Assembly (NCBI GenBank): GCA_051883095.1
Contig: JBJETB010000088.1
Location: 1 to 64,000, forward strand
Reading direction: 5' to 3'
Source of the DNA: SUG1106 sp051883095
Lineage (GTDB): Bacteria > Bacillota > Clostridia > Peptostreptococcales > Anaerovoracaceae
DNA: 64,000 nt
Below the pieces are notes generated by a model. The model saw nothing but the letters and a program-made list of their open reading frames with translations, searched no databases and was not told the DNA's origin. Position numbers and translations under genes: made by a program. This document shows positions 23,097 through 32,868 of this stretch, piece after piece. The first letter of the stretch is position 1, and the number at the start of each line of letters is the position of its first letter.

Positions 23097-24011
23097 TCAG
23101 TCATCCCATCTGAAGTCCTTGTCGTAGTCGCGGACAGCACCTGTACGTGCATTGATCTCAACCTCGTATTCGAAATCTCCTGCGTAGAATTCAACTTCGT
23201 ATACTCTGATTCCATCATCGTAGTCGAGCTTAACCTTTGTGAATTCGGCCTTAGAAGCGCTTACGCCTGCTTTATCCAGAGCAATCTGCTTTGCTTTGGT
23301 TTTACTGATGTATCCTGAACTGGAGGATGAGACTGTACTATTAGTTTTTACAGTGATATCTTCAAAGTCACCGTAGTATTTATTGCCAAAAGCTTCTCTG
23401 TACGGACGAACCTTGAATCTGTATGTTGTTCCGGACGAAAGACCGGTCACGGTGTATGATGTCTTGGAAGTAGTGATCAGTCTGTTCCATTCACCGGTAG
23501 TTTTATTGTATTTGTAAACCTGATACTTGTCGGCCCTTTTGACGGAATTCCATTTAAGGGTCACACTGCCGGTCGTTTTGGAAGCAGCACGAAGATTGTT
23601 CACATCCTTTGGAGAGGTAATGGTTTTGCAGGTATCAGAAAAATCGCTGTAAAAGTAATTACCTGATGCGTCCTGAGCGAAAGCTCTTATCTTGAAACTG
23701 TAGATGTTTGCTGAAAGCAGATCTTCAATTTCATCGTAGGTATTATTTGTTCTTTCTACTTCTATCCATTTACCGTAGGTAGGTGAATAACGGTAAATTT
23801 CATAACCTTGAGCTCCTTCTACGGCATTCCATGAAAGAGTCAGTTCGTCATCGTCTCTGGCAGAGGTTCTGATTCCGGAAGGAGCAGCAAGTGAAGAAGC
23901 TGTCTCAGCATAAGCGGAATCAATTCCCGCAGGAATGAGAGCTATTGCCAGTGCTGTCGTCAGAGCGACTGCTGCGATTTTTTTCTTTACGTTGTTTAAT
24001 GTTGTTGTCAT
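23097..24011 (-). CDS. secreted protein with two fibronectin type III domains and a PepSY-like C-terminus
   Basis: 304 residues. Signal peptide (MTTTLNNVKKKIAAVALTTA, cleavage likely after AYA at about residue 33), then two FN3 domains (about 40-130 and 133-225) with matched WNAVEGAQGYEIYRY and WNSVKRADKYQVYKYN strands, a Ser-rich linker, and a PepSY-like domain (about 235-300: KTKAKQIALDKAGVSASKAE...YEVEINARTGAVRDYD). Such proteins are exported; PepSY domains often inhibit or bind proteases. There is no sortase motif. ATG at 24011 with AAGGGGG upstream. Confidence 0.82.
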   Translation of the reverse strand: MTTTLNNVKKKIAAVALTTALAIALIPAGIDSAYAETASSLAAPSGIRTSARDDDELTLSWNAVEGAQGYEIYRYSPTYGKWIEVERTNNTYDEIEDLLSANIYSFKIRAFAQDASGNYFYSDFSDTCKTITSPKDVNNLRAASKTTGSVTLKWNSVKRADKYQVYKYNKTTGEWNRLITTSKTSYTVTGLSSGTTYRFKVRPYREAFGNKYYGDFEDITVKTNSTVSSSSSGYISKTKAKQIALDKAGVSASKAEFTKVKLDYDDGIRVYEVEFYAGDFEYEVEINARTGAVRDYDKDFRWDD

Positions 24012-24145
24012 AATAATAACCCCCTTGTCTTTTGTACACACTTTAACATTGTAAAATTAAAATAAAATTAAAATTAAAAACTATTTAAAAAATTTTTTGA
24101 ATATGATATACTACAAACTGGAAAACTATTGAGGAGATTAAACCA

Positions 24146-24538
24146 ATGATTATTTCACGTGAACTGGATTATGCAGTTCGAATTATCAGACAGCTTAATA
24201 AGACCAGGATTTCCAATGCTGCACAGATTGAAAAAGCGGAGTGCATGAGCAGGGACTTTGCACGCAAGATTCTCGGAAAGCTGAAGAAAGCAGACATTGT
24301 TTCGGCAGAGAGAGGCACGAACGGGGGATACTATCTTAAGGCAGATCCCCATAATCTGACTCTTTGGGATTTGAAGAATGTTATTGAGCCGGGGCCTGTG
24401 GTGAACAAGTGCATGCGTGACGGATATGATTGCCCTATGAACTGTGAATCACCGTGCGCCATGCATATTGAGTGCATGAGGATAGAAGAACTCATCGAGG
24501 CTGAACTCAAAAAGAAATCTCTGGATCAGCTGATTTAG
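24146..24538 (+). CDS. Rrf2 family transcriptional regulator
   Basis: 130 residues with an Rrf2 winged helix (ISRELDYAVRIIRQLNK at the start, MSRDFARKILGKLKKADIV recognition helix, GTNGGYYL wing) and a Cys-rich stretch KCMRDGYDCPMNCESPC (about 88-104) that in Rrf2 proteins such as IscR and NsrR can hold an iron-sulfur cluster, although here there are more Cys than usual. It should sense redox, NO or Fe-S status. Target genes are not evident; it faces away from the FN3 gene and is followed by its own terminator. Confidence 0.87.
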   Translation: MIISRELDYAVRIIRQLNKTRISNAAQIEKAECMSRDFARKILGKLKKADIVSAERGTNGGYYLKADPHNLTLWDLKNVIEPGPVVNKCMRDGYDCPMNCESPCAMHIECMRIEELIEAELKKKSLDQLI

Positions 24539-24580
24539 CAATGCAATATATGCATTAAGAGAAAGCGCGATTTCAGAATG

Positions 24581-24607
24581 GTGCTCTTATGAGAGAGCAC
24601 ATTTTTT
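24581..24607 (+). terminator. Rrf2 gene terminator
   Basis: GTGCTCT and AGAGCAC pair around TATGAG, followed by ATTTTTT. Confidence 0.7.
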
Positions 24608-24656
24608 GACATGCAATTAAAATTTCAAAATAGTGAAGAAAAATAGAGCCATTTTG

Positions 24657-24685
24657 TTGGCTTTTTTCTTTTTTTGTGATATGAT
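24657..24685 (+). promoter_or_regulatory. promoter of the plsX-rnc-smc operon
   Basis: TTGGCT, 17-bp T-rich spacer, TATGAT, 40 bp upstream of plsX. No FapR-type operator was seen. Confidence 0.5.
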
Positions 24686-24724
24686 AAACTATGTATGATT
24701 ATGTACATTACAGGAGGTTTTCCT

Positions 24725-25738
24725 ATGAGAATTATTTTAGACGGCATGGGCGGAGATAATGCTCCGTACGCAGTTGTTGAAGGTGCAGTTCTCGCATCTA
24801 AGGAGATTGAGCACGAAATTGTAATAATAGGCCAGGAAGAATTAATAAATCAGGAACTGAAAAAATATAAGTATAATCATGACAAAATCACTGTGGCAGA
24901 TGCGCGTGAGGTAATAACCAACGATGAAGCACCTGTAAGAGCAGTGCGTTCCAAGAAAGATTCCTCTATAGTGAAGGGCATCAACATGGTGAAAAACGGT
25001 GATGGAGATATATTTATATCTGCAGGAAGTACAGGAGCCCTTTTATCTGGAGGTCTCTTTATATTGGGAAGAATTCAGGGTATAGACCGTCCGGCACTTG
25101 CCAGCATTTATCCCGTAGTAGGAGGCGAAGCTGACCTTTTGATCGATGCCGGTGCCAATGCCGAGTGCAAACCTAACAATCTGCTGGAATTCGGCATAAT
25201 GGGCAATATTTATATGGAAAAAGTAGTCGGAAGACCTTCACCAAAAGTTGGTCTTGTAAATATAGGAACAGAAGCGGCAAAAGGCAGCACCCTCACTAAG
25301 GCCGCCTATGAGCTGCTGGAACAGAGCAACATGAACTTTATAGGAAATGTAGAGGCCAGAGAGGTTCCTAAGGGTATCTGCGATGTCATAGTATGCGACG
25401 GATTTACGGGTAACGTTATACTGAAACTTACCGAAGGTCTTGCATGGAACATCCTGCAGGTTATAAAGAGAAAATTTACAGACGGTGTAAAGGCAAAGCT
25501 TGGAGCGGCACTTCTCATTGACAAACTTGGCGAACTTAAAAAAGAATTTGACTATTCCGAATACGGAGGCGCCCCTATCCTGGGAGTAAAGGGACCGATT
25601 GTAAAGATGCACGGTTCATCAAGTGCCAATGCTGTAAAGAATACAATACTGAAGGGAATTCCGTTTGTTGAAGAAAAGGTAATTGAAAAAATTCAGAATT
25701 CCGTACTTGAAATCGAGGAGATAACCTTAAGTGAATAA
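24725..25738 (+). CDS. plsX: phosphate acyltransferase
   Basis: 337 residues: MRIILDGMGGDNAP start, RAVRSKKDSSIVKGINMVK, ISAGSTGALLSGG, LIDAGANAECKP, VNIGTEAAKGS and CDGFTGNVILKLTEG are PlsX signatures. It makes acyl-phosphate from acyl-ACP for phospholipid synthesis, feeding PlsY (32239). I chose ATG 24725, preceded by AGGAGG; the in-frame ATG at 24695 lies in the promoter region. It overlaps rnc by 8 bp; the fab/acpP genes that often lie between plsX and rnc are absent. Confidence 0.95.
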   Translation: MRIILDGMGGDNAPYAVVEGAVLASKEIEHEIVIIGQEELINQELKKYKYNHDKITVADAREVITNDEAPVRAVRSKKDSSIVKGINMVKNGDGDIFISAGSTGALLSGGLFILGRIQGIDRPALASIYPVVGGEADLLIDAGANAECKPNNLLEFGIMGNIYMEKVVGRPSPKVGLVNIGTEAAKGSTLTKAAYELLEQSNMNFIGNVEAREVPKGICDVIVCDGFTGNVILKLTEGLAWNILQVIKRKFTDGVKAKLGAALLIDKLGELKKEFDYSEYGGAPILGVKGPIVKMHGSSSANAVKNTILKGIPFVEEKVIEKIQNSVLEIEEITLSE

Positions 25739-26429
25739 CACACAACTGGAACAAAGAATAGGATATAGGTTCAAGAACAGAGATTATCTGGAGAGAGCTC
25801 TCACGCACAGTTCTTTTAATCGTGAAAAAAATACAAAGCATAAGGATAATGAACGACTTGAATTTCTGGGCGATGCATTTCTGGATGCAATAATAAGTGT
25901 GGAGCTTTTTCACCGAATGGAAAATGAGAGCGAGGGAAAGCTCACGAAGACAAGGGCTCTTATAGTATGTGAAAAGGCTCTGGCGGATGCTGCCAGAAGG
26001 ATAGATCTCGGCAGCTATATGAATATGGGACATGGTGAAGATACGGCTGGAGGCAGAACAAAGGATTCTATTCTGGCGGATGCTGCAGAAGCTCTGATAG
26101 GCGCACTATACCTTGATGGAGGATATGAGACGGCCAGAAGTTTTGTGCTGAAACTGTTTGAGGATACTATAACCGAGGCTGTCGAAGGAAAAATTTTTCT
26201 CGATTATAAATCCGAAATGCAGGAGGTGCTGCAGAGCGGAGGCATGCCGGTAAATATCTCGTATGTCATAGACCGTGAGGAGGGGCCTGCCCACGATAAA
26301 ACCTTTTTTGTCCATATGGAATGTAACGGAAAACGTTTCGGCAGCGGCTCGGGAAAAAGCAAGAAGGAAGCCGAGCAGAATGCAGCCAGAGAAACACTTG
26401 CCACTCTCAAGAGAGGAGAAATTTTTTAG
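25731..26429 (+). CDS. rnc: ribonuclease III
   Basis: 232 residues with a GTG start behind GAGGAG. The catalytic signature ERLEFLGDAFLDAIIS (about 40-55), the second metal site in ADAAEALIGALYLDGG, and a C-terminal double-stranded RNA-binding domain (about 155-228, SKKEAEQNAARETLATL). It cleaves dsRNA in rRNA processing and regulation, and would act on sense/antisense duplexes such as the one proposed at 4764-4853. The stop abuts the smc ATG. Confidence 0.95.
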   Translation: MNNTQLEQRIGYRFKNRDYLERALTHSSFNREKNTKHKDNERLEFLGDAFLDAIISVELFHRMENESEGKLTKTRALIVCEKALADAARRIDLGSYMNMGHGEDTAGGRTKDSILADAAEALIGALYLDGGYETARSFVLKLFEDTITEAVEGKIFLDYKSEMQEVLQSGGMPVNISYVIDREEGPAHDKTFFVHMECNGKRFGSGSGKSKKEAEQNAARETLATLKRGEIF

Positions 26430-29400
26430 ATGTATTTTAAAAGATTGGAAATGCACGGGTTCAAGTCATTTGCCGAACCTGTTGTCATAGAATTTCATGA
26501 GGGTGTGACATGTATCGTAGGCCCTAACGGAAGCGGAAAGAGCAACATAAGTGATGCCATCAGATGGGTACTGGGAGAACAGAGTCCTAAGATGCTCAGA
26601 GGCGGCAAAATGGAGGAGGTTATCTTCTCAGGTACCGCCAGCAGAAAGTCAAGGGGCATGGCAGAGGTGACTCTGGTAATAGATAACTCTACGGGAATTC
26701 TGCCTATCGACTATAATGAAGTGGCTATCACCAGAAGAATGTATCGCTCCGGTGAGAGTGAATATCTCATAAACAACAGCCATTGCCGCCTGAGAGACAT
26801 TAGAGAGCTCATTATGGATACGGGTATCGGTGTTGACGGGTATTCCATAATCGGCCAGGGCAAAATTGCCGATATAGTGAGCAGCAAACCTGAAAGCAGG
26901 CGGGAAATATTTGAGGAAGCCGCCGGTGTTGTCATGTATAAAAGCAAAAAAGCCGAGGCTGAGAGGAAGCTGGCAGGTGCCAATGCCAATCTGGAAAGAG
27001 TTAACGATATAATAGGTGAAATAGAGGGAAGAATAGACGGTCTGAGAGAGGACAGTTCCAAGGCCAGAGAGTATCTTGAATTAAAGGACAGGTACAGAGA
27101 ACTGGAAATCAACATCACTCTTAAGAATGTGGAAAAGCTGGACAGTTCAAACACCACTCTCAAAGAAGATGCAGGTCAGCTTGCCGAAAACATTGAAAAG
27201 CTCACAGCCAGAAAACGTGAAATAGATGAAAGGCTTACGGCAGGCAGAGCCAGAAACGAAAGCCTGGAGCAGCTTGGAAGTGATGCGAGGGACAAGCTTC
27301 TCGCCAAGGTTGAGGAAATAAACAGACTTACCAGCAAGAACCAGCTGGACAGCGAAAAGGCGGCAGGTTTCGACAGGGATTATGCCAGAATAAAGGAAGA
27401 GATAAGTCAGCTGGAGGAGAAGCTTGCCAGAGAAGCTGTGAATGCAGAGAATCTTGAATCGAATAAGGATGCTGTTATGGCCGAACTGAAGATGGAGCAG
27501 GAAAGGCTGGAAGAAAAGGTTGCGGCATATAATCTGGTAACCGGGGAATCGCTTAAGCTTTCCGAGATAATCGAAAATGAAAAAAACCAGATGTTCACTC
27601 TCCATAGCAGGGTGTCTGCAAAACGCTCTGAAGCCAAAAGCATGGAAAGTTACAAGGAGTCTCTTGCAAAGAGAAAAGAACAGCTTTTATCGGAAGGCGC
27701 TGAAATAGAAAAAAACACCAGGGCATTCAGAGAGGCTGTTGATAATACTAAAGCTCGTCAGAAAGAAAATGCCCTCATCCTGGAGCAGATTTCAGATCAG
27801 CTTGATGATTTAAGAGCGGACAGCCTCACCTGCAGTGATAATATTAAAAAACTAAGGGCAGAAGCAGAAGATTTAAAAATCAGAGAAAGTCAGCTTACGG
27901 CCAGAAAAAAGACCATTGAAGAGATGGAAAACAATTATGAAGGATATAACGGTGCTGTAAGGTTTATTATGAAATCAGGCATCAGGGGTATTGACGGAGT
28001 AGTGGCAGAACTGATGAAGGTTCCGGCAGGACTTGAGATTGCCGTGGAAACCGCCCTGGGGGCAGGTATGCAGAACATCGTATGCGAAAAAGACGCCAAT
28101 GCCAAGGAAGCCATCAACCTGCTAAAATCAAATAAGGCAGGCAGACTTACTTTTCTTCCTGTAGAATCGGTGAAGTCCTCTCCGATAAATATAAACAGGG
28201 CAATAAGCGGTGCACCGGGATTCAGAGGCCTTGCATCTGATTTAGTAGAATACGATGCGAAATATGAAGGCATTTTCAGGTATCTCCTTGGCAGAGTAGC
28301 TGTAGTTGATAATATGGACAGAGCCATAGCACTTTCCAAAGCAGCGGGAAGCGGGCTGAGGTTTGTAACCCTCGACGGAGAAATCATCAATGCCAGCGGT
28401 GCAATTACCGGAGGAAAATACAAAAATGCAACGGCAAACCTTTTAGCGCGGAGGAGCGAGATTGAAAAGCTTACAGGCAGCATAGAATCACTGAAAAATG
28501 AATATAAATCGGTAGCGGAACGTCTTGATTCCGAAAAGCAGAAGGCTGAGAGACTTGCATCAGAGATGGACGCTGCAGAAGCAAGGCACCGCGAGGCGGA
28601 ACTGGAGGCTGCTGATATCTCTGCCAAGCTTAATATGCTTGAGGAAAGCGGGAAGGATGCAGAACAGAATACTGCAAAAAAAGAGAGAGAACTGTCGGCT
28701 ATCGAACAGGACTTTGACAATGCGGTAAAGCTGTCGGAGGAGGCATACCGTCAGGCCGATGAGGCAGAGAAAGAGATAAATCGTCTTGATACGGCAATAA
28801 ATGCAAAACTTGAAGAATATGAAAAGGTGAAAGAAAAAGTAAGTGCGGCGGCAGAAGAAATTACTGCGGCCAGAATTGCGAAGACCGACAGAGAAAATAA
28901 ATATGAGTCAGTTTGCCAGCTTCTCAGCCGCATTCAGGACGCGATAGACGATTTTACGGTTCAGATTGACGACAGAAATGATATGCTGGAAGCGCTGGAA
29001 AAGGAAAAAAACAAGCTGCTTTTCAGTTCGGAGGATGTCGGTGAAAAAGTAAATGCGCTTAATGAGGAAAAGACTCAGCTGGAGGACTACATATCCCGTA
29101 TATCACAGGAAAAGGCAGTCCTTGTAGAGAAACTCAACGAACTTAATTCTGAGATGTACTCTGTAGGAGACAGCCTCAACGCATATCAGGACCAGAAATA
29201 TCAGCAGGAAATAAAGCTTGCAAGGAATGAAACACAGCTGGATACCATCAAGGAGAAGCTCTGGGAGGAGTTTGAAATTTCCTATGCCCAGGCACTGGAA
29301 TTAAAAAAAGAAAACTTCGCTCTGGCTCCTGCGGTAAAGGAAAGCAGAGAAATCAGGAATCGCATGAGGGAACTGGGAGACATTAACGTCGGAGCTATCA

Positions 29401-29978
29401 GAGAGTACGAGCAGGTAAGCGAGAGATACGGATTCCTCACCGAGCAGCGGGCAGATATTACTGCTGCAATGGACGAGCTCGGAGCAATAATCAATGATAT
29501 GGAAAAAACCATCAGAATCAGATTCAAGGAAAATTTCGATCAGGTGGTAGTGAACTTCGAGAATATATTCAAGGAACTTTTTGGAGGCGGACATGCGGAA
29601 CTAAGGCTTGACAACGAGGAGAATCCTCTCGAGTCAGGCATTGAGATTATAGCTCAGCCGCCGGGTAAAAAGCTGCAGAATATCAATCTTATGAGCGGCG
29701 GTGAGAAAACTATGACGGCCATTGCTCTTATGTTTGCAGTGCTTAAGACCAAGCCTACACCGTTCTGCATTCTGGATGAGGTGGAGGCAGCTCTTGACGA
29801 TGCCAATATCGACAGATTTGCGGCCTATCTGAAAAAGTTCCACGAAATACAGTTTGCGATAGTTACTCACCAGAAGGCGACTATGGAGCATGCGGATGTG
29901 CTTTACGGAGTGACAATGCCGGAACAGGGAATCTCAAAAGTGCTTTCCCTGAGACTGGGAGATAAAATCGAATTATAG
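26430..29978 (+). CDS. smc: chromosome partition protein SMC
   Basis: 1182 residues, the standard length. Walker A GPNGSGKSNISDAIRWVLGEQ near residue 32 (seen here as GPNGSGKSN), long coiled coils, a hinge about 505-670 (GIDGVVAELMKVPAGLEIAVE and TLDGEIINASGAITGG), signature LMSGGEKTMTAIAL and Walker B FCILDEVEAALDD near the C-terminus. Acts with ScpAB (not in the window) in chromosome folding and segregation. The order rnc-smc-ftsY is conserved in Firmicutes. Confidence 0.97.
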   Translation: MYFKRLEMHGFKSFAEPVVIEFHEGVTCIVGPNGSGKSNISDAIRWVLGEQSPKMLRGGKMEEVIFSGTASRKSRGMAEVTLVIDNSTGILPIDYNEVAITRRMYRSGESEYLINNSHCRLRDIRELIMDTGIGVDGYSIIGQGKIADIVSSKPESRREIFEEAAGVVMYKSKKAEAERKLAGANANLERVNDIIGEIEGRIDGLREDSSKAREYLELKDRYRELEINITLKNVEKLDSSNTTLKEDAGQLAENIEKLTARKREIDERLTAGRARNESLEQLGSDARDKLLAKVEEINRLTSKNQLDSEKAAGFDRDYARIKEEISQLEEKLAREAVNAENLESNKDAVMAELKMEQERLEEKVAAYNLVTGESLKLSEIIENEKNQMFTLHSRVSAKRSEAKSMESYKESLAKRKEQLLSEGAEIEKNTRAFREAVDNTKARQKENALILEQISDQLDDLRADSLTCSDNIKKLRAEAEDLKIRESQLTARKKTIEEMENNYEGYNGAVRFIMKSGIRGIDGVVAELMKVPAGLEIAVETALGAGMQNIVCEKDANAKEAINLLKSNKAGRLTFLPVESVKSSPININRAISGAPGFRGLASDLVEYDAKYEGIFRYLLGRVAVVDNMDRAIALSKAAGSGLRFVTLDGEIINASGAITGGKYKNATANLLARRSEIEKLTGSIESLKNEYKSVAERLDSEKQKAERLASEMDAAEARHREAELEAADISAKLNMLEESGKDAEQNTAKKERELSAIEQDFDNAVKLSEEAYRQADEAEKEINRLDTAINAKLEEYEKVKEKVSAAAEEITAARIAKTDRENKYESVCQLLSRIQDAIDDFTVQIDDRNDMLEALEKEKNKLLFSSEDVGEKVNALNEEKTQLEDYISRISQEKAVLVEKLNELNSEMYSVGDSLNAYQDQKYQQEIKLARNETQLDTIKEKLWEEFEISYAQALELKKENFALAPAVKESREIRNRMRELGDINVGAIREYEQVSERYGFLTEQRADITAAMDELGAIINDMEKTIRIRFKENFDQVVVNFENIFKELFGGGHAELRLDNEENPLESGIEIIAQPPGKKLQNINLMSGGEKTMTAIALMFAVLKTKPTPFCILDEVEAALDDANIDRFAAYLKKFHEIQFAIVTHQKATMEHADVLYGVTMPEQGISKVLSLRLGDKIEL

Positions 29979-29999
29979 CTATGTGTGAGAGGAGAAACA

Positions 30000-30899
30000 A
30001 TGTCTCTGTTTAATGAAAAAAAATCTTTCTTTGGAAGATTAAGCGAAAAAATTGCTGATGCTGTAATGGCCAGAGCTGAGGTTGACGAGGATTTAATGGA
30101 TGAACTTGAGGAAATACTCATAACATCCGATATAGGTATGGACACGACCATTAATGTTATGACCGGATTGAGAGAAAGAATCAAGAAGGACTATATAACC
30201 AGTCCTGAGGGCGTAACTAAAGCGCTTAAGGAAATTCTTATCGAAGCTGTTGACAAGGGTGAGCGCCAGAAACTCAGCGAGAAGACCCCTCTTGTGATAC
30301 TTATGATAGGAATCAACGGAGGCGGCAAGACCACGACCATAGGCAAACTTGCGCATAAGTGCAGGAAAGAGGGCAGGACAGTCATGCTGGCCGCCGCCGA
30401 TACTTTCAGAGCAGCTGCGGCAGAACAGCTGGTAATATGGGGCGAAAGAAACGGTGTAAATGTAATAAGGCATCAGGAAGGAGCTGATCCGTCTGCTGTA
30501 ATTTACGATGCAATCCAGTCTGCAAAGGCTAAAAACATCGATGTGCTCATATGCGATACAGCCGGACGTCTCCAGAACAAAAAGAATCTGATGAACGAGC
30601 TGGAAAAGATGAATAAGGTCATTTCAAGAGAATTTCCGGAGGCAGAGAGAGAGACTCTTCTGGTTCTTGATGCAACCACAGGGAAAAATGCGGTTTCACA
30701 GGCAAGCGAGTTCGGGCAGGTTGCAGATATTACAGGTATTGTGCTCACTAAGCTTGACGGCACTGCCAAGGGCGGAATTGCCATAACCATAGCTGATGAG
30801 TTTGATATGCCTATAAAGTTTATAGGTGTGGGAGAAGGCATTGAGGACCTGGAGGAATTCGTGCCTGAAACCTTTATAGGAGGAATATTTGATGAGTAA
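30000..30899 (+). CDS. ftsY: signal recognition particle receptor FtsY
   Basis: 299 residues of NG domain: GINGGGKTTTIGKLAHK P-loop, AADTFRAAAAEQL, DTAGRLQNKKNLMNEL, TKLDGTAKGG and GVGEGIEDLEEF. It lacks the long acidic A domain of E. coli FtsY, as usual in Firmicutes. It docks SRP-ribosome complexes at the membrane. ATG at 30000 with GAGAGGAG upstream. It overlaps der by 8 bp. Confidence 0.96.
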   Translation: MSLFNEKKSFFGRLSEKIADAVMARAEVDEDLMDELEEILITSDIGMDTTINVMTGLRERIKKDYITSPEGVTKALKEILIEAVDKGERQKLSEKTPLVILMIGINGGGKTTTIGKLAHKCRKEGRTVMLAAADTFRAAAAEQLVIWGERNGVNVIRHQEGADPSAVIYDAIQSAKAKNIDVLICDTAGRLQNKKNLMNELEKMNKVISREFPEAERETLLVLDATTGKNAVSQASEFGQVADITGIVLTKLDGTAKGGIAITIADEFDMPIKFIGVGEGIEDLEEFVPETFIGGIFDE

Positions 30900-32217
30900 A
30901 CCTATAGTTGCTATCGTAGGTAGACCCAATGTGGGCAAATCTACTTTTTTCAACAAAATAGTCGGGAAGAGAATATCCATTGTTGAGGATACACCGGGAG
31001 TAACAAGAGATAGAATTTATGCAGAGGCAGAGTGGAATTCGATTCACTTCGCACTGATTGACACGGGCGGTATTGAGCCTTCCAGTGCTGATGTAATCCT
31101 TTCACAGATGAGAGAACAGGCGCAGATAGCTATGGATATGGCTGACGTAATACTTTTCCTCACCGACGGAAAGGACGGACTGACTCATGCTGACAGAGAA
31201 GTTGCAAACATGCTCATGCGTACCGGAAAGAAAGTTATCCTGGTAGTTAATAAAATTGATAATCCTTCCAAGCTGCCGGATGATTTCTATGACTTCTATG
31301 AGCTGGGACTGGGAGAACCTATTCCAATTTCTGCAGCCAATATGCTCAACTTCGGCGATGTGCTTGACGAGATAGTTGAAAGTTTTCCTGATGATCTTGA
31401 GGAAGAGGATGAGGATACTATCAAGATTGCCGTAATCGGTAAGCCAAATGTGGGAAAATCATCTCTGATTAACTGCCTTCTGGGTGAAAACCGTGTAATA
31501 GTTTCACCTATAGCAGGAACAACAAGAGACAGTATTGATACGCCTTTTGAAAAGGACGGAGATAAATACATTCTGATTGATACGGCCGGCATCAGAAGAA
31601 AGTCCAAGGTCAATGAGGATATAGAACGGTACAGTGTGGTAAGAGCTGTTGCCGCCATTGAGAGATGTGATGTGTGTCTGCTGGTTATCGATGCGGCCGA
31701 GGGAATCACAGACCAGGATAAAAAGATTGCAGGAGTGGCACATGAGGCCGGAAAAGGAATCGTGGTGGTTGTAAACAAGTGGGATCTTATTGAAAAGGAG
31801 ACCAACACCATGAGAGACTTCAGGAAGCTCATTGAAGCGGAAATGCAGTTCATGTCCTATGCACCTTCTGTATTTATTTCAGTAAAGGATAAGCAGAGAG
31901 TATTTCAGGTCATAGAAATGGCCAAGTATGTGGCGGAAAAGAGAGCAATGCGTGTTCCGACGGGACAGCTTAACAGCCTGATTGCAGATGCAACCATGAT
32001 GAAGCAGCCGCCTTCGGATAAGGGCAGAAGACTGAAGATTTATTATGTAACTCAGGTTGCGGTGAAACCGCCGCTTTTCAGTTTCCAGATAAACAAGAGG
32101 GAGCTTATGCATTTTTCATATGCCAGATATCTTGAAAACAAAATCAGAGAGGGCTTCGGATTCGAGGGCACATCTATAAAGTTTGTGTTCAGAGAAAAAG
32201 GCGAGAAAGAAGAATAG
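30892..32217 (+). CDS. der: ribosome biogenesis GTPase Der (EngA)
   Basis: 441 residues with two tandem GTPase domains: GRPNVGKSTFFNK (residue 10) with DTGG and NKID, then GKPNVGKSSLINC (about residue 183) with DTAGIRRK and NKWD, and a C-terminal KH-like domain (FSYARYLENKIREGFGF). Needed for 50S subunit maturation. ATG at 30892, within the end of ftsY; AGGAGG upstream. Confidence 0.96.
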   Translation: MSKPIVAIVGRPNVGKSTFFNKIVGKRISIVEDTPGVTRDRIYAEAEWNSIHFALIDTGGIEPSSADVILSQMREQAQIAMDMADVILFLTDGKDGLTHADREVANMLMRTGKKVILVVNKIDNPSKLPDDFYDFYELGLGEPIPISAANMLNFGDVLDEIVESFPDDLEEEDEDTIKIAVIGKPNVGKSSLINCLLGENRVIVSPIAGTTRDSIDTPFEKDGDKYILIDTAGIRRKSKVNEDIERYSVVRAVAAIERCDVCLLVIDAAEGITDQDKKIAGVAHEAGKGIVVVVNKWDLIEKETNTMRDFRKLIEAEMQFMSYAPSVFISVKDKQRVFQVIEMAKYVAEKRAMRVPTGQLNSLIADATMMKQPPSDKGRRLKIYYVTQVAVKPPLFSFQINKRELMHFSYARYLENKIREGFGFEGTSIKFVFREKGEKEE

Positions 32218-32238
32218 AAACAGGACGAGGTATTTTTT

Positions 32239-32856
32239 ATGTTTGACATGGTGTTGGTTACAACGGGAGTTCCCGTCTGGAAAATAATAGTTCCGGTTGT
32301 TATTGCTTATATCCTTGGAAACGTTTCACCGTCCATCATACTGGGAAAGCTGCACGGAATTGACATTAAAAAGGAAGGCAGCGGAAACGCAGGCACCACC
32401 AATGCACTCAGGGTACTGGGAAAGAAGGCAGCTCTTATAACTCTTGTCATAGACGTTGGCAAGGGTATTCTGGCAGTTGCTATAGGCAGACTGACAGGAG
32501 GAGAAGCTGTGGGGTATCTGTGCGCTCTGGCTGTTTTCTGCGGTCACATATGGCCATGCTTTTACAGCTTCAAGGGCGGCAAGGGTGTAGCCACTGCTTT
32601 TGGTGCACTCCTTGCAGTAAACTGGTTACTTGGACTTGCGGCCCTGGCAGTGGTTTCCGCAGGACTTGCACTTACACAGCGAATGTCTGTCGGTTCCCTT
32701 ATGGGCGCTCTCTTATTCCCGGTTATCTGCTGGTTCACTGAGCCTGATTTTATCTGGATAGGCTCACTGATGGCTTTTATTGTGCTTATAAAACACAGAG
32801 CCAACATAGGAAGGCTCATAAGAGGAGAAGAACCTAAGATGTCGTTTAAGAAGTAA
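32239..32856 (+). CDS. plsY: glycerol-3-phosphate acyltransferase
   Basis: 205 residues, five membrane helices. The three PlsY motifs are present: KKEGSGNAGTTNALRVLG, FKGGKGVATAFG and IKHRANIGRLIRGEE. It transfers the acyl group from acyl-phosphate (made by PlsX, same operon) to glycerol-3-phosphate (made by GpsA, next gene), so the three enzymes form one pathway unit in this operon. Confidence 0.95.
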   Translation: MFDMVLVTTGVPVWKIIVPVVIAYILGNVSPSIILGKLHGIDIKKEGSGNAGTTNALRVLGKKAALITLVIDVGKGILAVAIGRLTGGEAVGYLCALAVFCGHIWPCFYSFKGGKGVATAFGALLAVNWLLGLAALAVVSAGLALTQRMSVGSLMGALLFPVICWFTEPDFIWIGSLMAFIVLIKHRANIGRLIRGEEPKMSFKK

Positions 32857-32868
32857 TTGGAGAATAGA

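Noticed and set aside
28524..28728. Overlapping + and - frames within smc (for example the 261-codon minus frame at 27935-28720)
   Set aside because: Low-complexity Ser/Ala translations opposite a coiled-coil gene; shadows of smc.
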